This document shows, piece by piece, positions 60,059-64,000 of a stretch of 64,000 bases of DNA. The notes beneath the pieces were generated by a model, which was not told the DNA's origin, did no database searches, and saw only the letters and a program-made list of their open reading frames with translations. Both the position numbers and the translations under genes were made by a program. Each line of letters starts with the position of its first letter. Position 1 is the stretch's first letter. The DNA is from Rudanella lutea DSM 19387 (GTDB lineage Bacteria; Bacteroidota; Bacteroidia; Cytophagales; Spirosomataceae), in NCBI RefSeq assembly GCF_000383955.1, contig NZ_KB913013.1:725694-789693 (forward strand), written 5' to 3'.

Positions 60059-62823
60059 TCCAGACGGTAAAGCTGATTAAACAATAATTTGAAGGTGCCA
60101 TGCGGCTGTGCCCGGAACGTTGCTTCGGGGCCAACCACCACCAGCCGACCCGCACCGACCGGGGCGGCAAAGGCAGCTACACCATCCTGCAGGTACTGCT
60201 GACCCCAGGCCCAGCCACTGCGGAGGGGCTTGTCGGTAGCAAACCAGGCCAATGGTTGCACGGCCCCGCTCGCAATGGCGCTGGGGGCAACATGAAATAC
60301 CGGGCTCGAATCGAAGTACACATCGGTCTGCGCGGGCATACCCCAGTTTGCCTGATGGGTAGAATCGAGCGATACGCGGAGCAAGCTGCCGGGGATGTAG
60401 TACTTCTCGGCAGGCAACGGACGCTCCTGACCCGTGGGTCCCAGTTCAGTGAGGGCATTGCGAACGGGCAAATCGAGGTGATAAGCCAAGTTAGCACTGC
60501 TGCCCATGGTGACAATGGTGCCACCGTCTTCCAGAAACTTCTTCAGGGCCGGGATCGACTTATCGGGCGTGATACGACCCACCCACGACCGGAACTCGGC
60601 CGGAATCGAATCTACTTTGGGTTCGCGGGGCGTGTAGCCGCCCATCTCACCACCACGGCCCCCCTTGGCCGGAATAGCGCGTGGCACAAACACCAGCACA
60701 TCGTACTTTTTGCGGAGGTCGCCCCCGTCAATTTCGGGTGAGTACACCACGCTCGCCGGGAAATGGAACTGCTCCATAAGTAGGCGCAACCAGCCCGACG
60801 GCATCGAACCGCCGTAGGTGTCCCAGATAGCCACACGGGCGGGCTTCAGTTTCACCAGTTTACCGGCAGGCCGCTTCGACACGCCGGTGGCACTCAGGCC
60901 CAGATCTACACCCGCTTTTGTCAGCATCTCGCGCGACTTAGCCGAGGCCGGCACAAAAAACGAACCGGCATCACCTTTGCCCGAACCGGCGGGCATCCGA
61001 AATACCTCGACACCCGCTTTGAGCAGGTCATTGACTGCCACAAAGGCATTGTTCATACGGGCAGGCAGCACATACCCCGCGGCCGCACCGGTTGCCGCAA
61101 CGGTAGCAGCCGGCGCACTAAGCAACTCACCATACGGCAGCGCTTCAAACGGCCCGTTGAAATCGGTCAGTACCCGGTCGAACTGAACGCCCATCTGGAA
61201 CGCCAGGGTCCAGCCAGCGGCATCATACGGCCGAATCGGTGGGCCACCCGCGTAGGCAAAATCGTTGGGGTGATCCTGGGGTTCAAACATATCCAGAATA
61301 TGCGGCCGGAATGATTGCGCCGTTTTTACCACATACGAACCCGCCGGGTAATTCCGGCCGTTCACGCTGAACGGAGCCGTAGCCCGGTGCACCTGAATAC
61401 CGGTACGGATGAGGGCATTGAGAAACTTCACGGCCGTGGGAAAATCGGGCTGATTGGCCGAAATGATGTAGCCACGGGCGTCGCGCAGGGTCGAATCTTT
61501 CAGAACAGCATCGTAGTAGCGCTTCGGAATACCACCTTCGCGGGCGGCTGCGGCATGACCAGCCGTATCGGGGCGGGGCTTCTGAACGGCCGCCCGGTAA
61601 GCCTGCTGGATAGCATCGATGCGCTTGGGCGACAAGGTCCAGTAATCGCTGCTGCCGCGCTCAATTGAGTTTTTACCCATGCGGTAGATGTTGTACAACA
61701 CCTGATCGCGGTGCCGGGCTGCGTAGTCGAGCACCGAGTAGTTCAGCGACATCGAGTAGTCAATCGACTGCTTGAAATGCCATTTCTGCGGCAATACCGG
61801 TAGCGGAGTGTTGCCATTGGGCAAAAGTCGCTGCGGCACTACGGGCACATCTTCTGGCGTGGGTCCGCCGATAATCTCCGTCAACAGGCCCAGCATGTTG
61901 TGAAAGTGCGTGGTTGTCCGCAAACCACCGTTGTACCAGGTCGAAAACACCGAGCCATTCAAACGGGTGTAACCAGGCTTGTTCTCGGAGTTCAGGCGGT
62001 TAATCATCGACGCCCCGATGGCATCCAGACCCGTAATCATGAGCGGATCGAACACGTAATTGAACGGGTCGCGGTACGGCGGGCCCGCCAGTACCGACCC
62101 GGCCGGGCCACGCTGATGGTGGTTGTACATGATCTGCGGAATCCAATCGACAAATAATTGCCGACCCATGTTCTGGGTTTCCTTCAGGTTCATGATGTAA
62201 AAATCCCGGTTGTTATCATGCCCAGCGTATTTTTCGTACAGGCGGGGCAGGTACTCCAGGCTGCGCTTTTGCGGTACAGGGTTGCGCATGTACCAGTTGG
62301 CCACCAGTTCGTGCCCGTCGGGGTTAGCGTGTACGAGCAACACAATACAATCGTTCAGAATCCGGGTTGTCTCGGGGTCTTTGCGGCTTACCAGTTGCCA
62401 GGCCGTTTCGATCAGCTGCATGGTACCAACAGTCTCGGTCGAGTGCAAACCTCCGTCAATCCAGACCACGGCTTTACCTTCGGCCGCCAGCGCGCGGGCC
62501 TGCTCGTCGGTGAGGCCTTCGGCACGGGCCAGCCGACGCGAAATGTCCTGATACCGCGCCAGATTTTTGAGGTTCTCGGGCGACGACACCACCAGCATAT
62601 ACTGATGGCGGCCCTCTTCGGTGAGGCCAATGTCAACCAGTTTTACCCGGTCCGACTGCGCCAGCTTTTTAAAGTAGGCCTCCGTTTGGGTGTAATTAGC
62701 CAGTTGGTAGTCATCACCGATATTGAAACCAAAGTGTTCCTTTGGCGACGGAATCGGCTGGGCAACGGCTATCGACAGGCTCAGCAACGAGCCCGCACAA
62801 AGACGTAAAAGTTTTTGGAACAT
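60055..62823 (-). CDS. M14-family zinc carboxypeptidase, exported
   Basis: 922 residues from ATG 62823. Signal peptide (LLRLCAGSLLSLSIAVAQ). The zinc motif HxxE is H127-E130 (GGLHSTETVGT) and VHANPDGHEL carries the Asn/Arg-type loop. About 600 residues follow, with GATase-like and beta segments. Such large M14 proteins are usual in Bacteroidota. They trim C-terminal residues from peptides in the periplasm. Coupled to the glycosylase downstream. Confidence 0.9.
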   Translation of the reverse strand: MFQKLLRLCAGSLLSLSIAVAQPIPSPKEHFGFNIGDDYQLANYTQTEAYFKKLAQSDRVKLVDIGLTEEGRHQYMLVVSSPENLKNLARYQDISRRLARAEGLTDEQARALAAEGKAVVWIDGGLHSTETVGTMQLIETAWQLVSRKDPETTRILNDCIVLLVHANPDGHELVANWYMRNPVPQKRSLEYLPRLYEKYAGHDNNRDFYIMNLKETQNMGRQLFVDWIPQIMYNHHQRGPAGSVLAGPPYRDPFNYVFDPLMITGLDAIGASMINRLNSENKPGYTRLNGSVFSTWYNGGLRTTTHFHNMLGLLTEIIGGPTPEDVPVVPQRLLPNGNTPLPVLPQKWHFKQSIDYSMSLNYSVLDYAARHRDQVLYNIYRMGKNSIERGSSDYWTLSPKRIDAIQQAYRAAVQKPRPDTAGHAAAAREGGIPKRYYDAVLKDSTLRDARGYIISANQPDFPTAVKFLNALIRTGIQVHRATAPFSVNGRNYPAGSYVVKTAQSFRPHILDMFEPQDHPNDFAYAGGPPIRPYDAAGWTLAFQMGVQFDRVLTDFNGPFEALPYGELLSAPAATVAATGAAAGYVLPARMNNAFVAVNDLLKAGVEVFRMPAGSGKGDAGSFFVPASAKSREMLTKAGVDLGLSATGVSKRPAGKLVKLKPARVAIWDTYGGSMPSGWLRLLMEQFHFPASVVYSPEIDGGDLRKKYDVLVFVPRAIPAKGGRGGEMGGYTPREPKVDSIPAEFRSWVGRITPDKSIPALKKFLEDGGTIVTMGSSANLAYHLDLPVRNALTELGPTGQERPLPAEKYYIPGSLLRVSLDSTHQANWGMPAQTDVYFDSSPVFHVAPSAIASGAVQPLAWFATDKPLRSGWAWGQQYLQDGVAAFAAPVGAGRLVVVGPEATFRAQPHGTFKLLFNQLYRLE

Positions 62824-63026
62824 ACTGGGGTAATTTAGAGGGTAGGTGGGCGTTTGTGATGAAAACCGCGGACCACACCCCAAAAAAAACACATTTCCGG
62901 TTCGGTTGGGCCCTTGTTCTGAAAATATTACCCGTAATTCCCTGCTGGGCAGACCTCGATACCAACCGGCCAAAAAGTTAGCCAGGACGTGGATAATTTC
63001 GTCGGTTAATGCCCAATTTTGCCCCA

Positions 63027-64000
63027 ATGAGTCGACGCCGATATAAAACAGGTCAGAAACAGGCCGGAGCCTCGCCCGGTACCATCACGTATGTGGGTCG
63101 CGAGGTGGCCCATGCCACTCGAATCTCGCGCATTGAGTACAACACGGCCGAGTATCACATTGATGGATCGGGGCGGTTGAGCAACTGCCGTATTCCCGCG
63201 GCCAGTACGCCGTTTGTGACCTGGATCGATGTCGACGGTATTCACCAGCCGCAGGTGATCGAGGCACTGGGGCAGCAGTTCAACCTGCACCCACTCCTGC
63301 TCGAAGACGTGGTCAATACAGAGCAGAAACCTAAAAGCGAGGCTTACGATGATGGCGTTTTGTTCGTAACGCTCAAAATGCTGCACTGCCATAACCGCAT
63401 CAGCGAAATCGACGCCGAACATATCAGTTTTGTGCTCGGTCCCAATTACCTCATTTCGTTTCAGGAAGAACGGACGTCGGACATTTTCACACCGGTACTG
63501 GACCGGATCAAAGCATCGGCGGGCAAAACCCGGCGCAACGGCCCCGACTACCTCATGTACGCCCTGATGGACCTGATTGTCGACCGATATTTTGAAGTAC
63601 TCGATTTTATTGGTACTCAGCTCGATAAGCTCGAAGACCGGATTGTACAGGTGCAGGTTGGGGGCAATGGCGTACAGCAACCCACCCTCACCGAGCTCTA
63701 CAGCCTGAAGCGCGAACTAACCTACACCCGACGGATGGTGTGGCCCCTTCGCGACATGATCGGCGCACTTATTCGCGAAGAACACCCGCTTATTCAGCCG
63801 GGTACCCTCCCCTACCTCCGTGACCTGTACGACCACGTGACGCAGGTAATTGAAACCATTGATTCGTACCGAGAACTGATTCCGGGTCTGATGGACGTGT
63901 ACCTCTCGACCATGAGCAACCGGATGAACTCGGTCATGAAAACGCTCACCATTTTCTCGGCTATTTTCATGCCCCTCACGTTCATTGCGGGTATCTACGG
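63027..64000 (+). CDS. corA: CorA-type Mg2+/Co2+ transporter, 5' part
   Basis: 324 residues are visible and the window ends inside the gene. From ATG 63027 (another ATG at 63009 in frame) the chain has the cytoplasmic funnel (LHPLLLEDVVNTEQKPKSEAY) and the long helix (ETIDSYRELIPGLMDVYLST), then the first transmembrane helix (TLTIFSAIFMPLTFIAGIYG); the GMN signature should be the next residues after the edge. It faces the M14 gene across 203 bp; I see no M-box riboswitch there. Confidence 0.93.
   Translation, partial: MSRRRYKTGQKQAGASPGTITYVGREVAHATRISRIEYNTAEYHIDGSGRLSNCRIPAASTPFVTWIDVDGIHQPQVIEALGQQFNLHPLLLEDVVNTEQKPKSEAYDDGVLFVTLKMLHCHNRISEIDAEHISFVLGPNYLISFQEERTSDIFTPVLDRIKASAGKTRRNGPDYLMYALMDLIVDRYFEVLDFIGTQLDKLEDRIVQVQVGGNGVQQPTLTELYSLKRELTYTRRMVWPLRDMIGALIREEHPLIQPGTLPYLRDLYDHVTQVIETIDSYRELIPGLMDVYLSTMSNRMNSVMKTLTIFSAIFMPLTFIAGIY

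Noticed and set aside
62824-63026. Mg2+ riboswitch before corA
   Set aside because: The 203 bp gap shows no strong stem set or M-box-like conserved loops.
63006-63680. 224-residue minus-strand ORF at the right end
   Set aside because: The plus strand there encodes CorA up to the window edge; the minus ORF is its shadow.

Overview
The window is a chromosomal segment of a Bacteroidota bacterium, most likely Cytophagales of the Spirosoma/Rudanella/Fibrella type. The reasons are the 287-residue RpoD-type sigma factor, a PorX regulator of type IX secretion, TAnnTTTG promoter boxes with few Shine-Dalgarno sites, split transketolase subunits, GC-rich codon use, and several families usual in this group (TIGR02757, DUF6268, VPS10-type BNR protein, TDO-family protein, START-like protein). 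I see no prophage, insertion sequence, CRISPR array or plasmid gene. Coding density is high and no gap exceeds about 255 bases once RNA genes and starts are placed.

Layout. 1-4650: end of a sugar-phosphate deaminase, an AzgA purine permease, a subclass B1-type metallo-beta-lactamase, a toxin-antitoxin pair whose YoeB-like toxin has an internal deletion, and menD. 4872-15373: a TetR/UbiB-kinase pair, an orphan HEPN-like protein, dCMP deaminase, ACP phosphodiesterase, holA, a 2-hydroxyacid dehydrogenase and a very large BNR/VPS10 protein. 15502-21338: tRNA-Met, START-like protein, LptF/G permease, then rpsO, pnp and rpoD. 21407-31936: P-type ATPase, a GapN-like dehydrogenase, tryptophan 2,3-dioxygenase family protein, pgeF, small membrane proteins, a TPR lipoprotein, the SRP RNA gene (unannotated by ORF logic), galK and transaldolase. 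32043-45736: ftsE, porX, a GluQ-type synthetase, kdsB, LysM protein, TIGR02757, an epimerase, M48 and M23 peptidases, bcp, and the two transketolase halves. 45836-49141: an apparent envelope-stress block (ECF sigma factor, membrane partner, Spy-like protein, then LiaF-like and PspC proteins on the other strand). 49280-64000: a TrpF-like protein lacking its catalytic residues, an FtsX/MacB permease behind a sigma-54-like promoter, mnmA, sterol desaturase, AI-2E exporter, sdaA, DUF6268 and DUF2147 proteins, a DNA glycosylase overlapping an M14 carboxypeptidase, and the start of corA.

The most unusual feature is a set of eleven intergenic palindromes made of degenerate 7- or 8-base words (for example GTTTACA, AACAACG, GAGTGAAT, ATGGATA, AGAAAGC) on one arm and their complements on the other. 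Most begin at, or inside, the stop codon of the upstream gene and end just before the next start codon, so they fill the space between neighbouring genes exactly. Two of them supply the last 6-9 codons of kdsB and the LptF/G gene. Two share a 31-base core, with weaker versions in two more. I know of no named element with this design.
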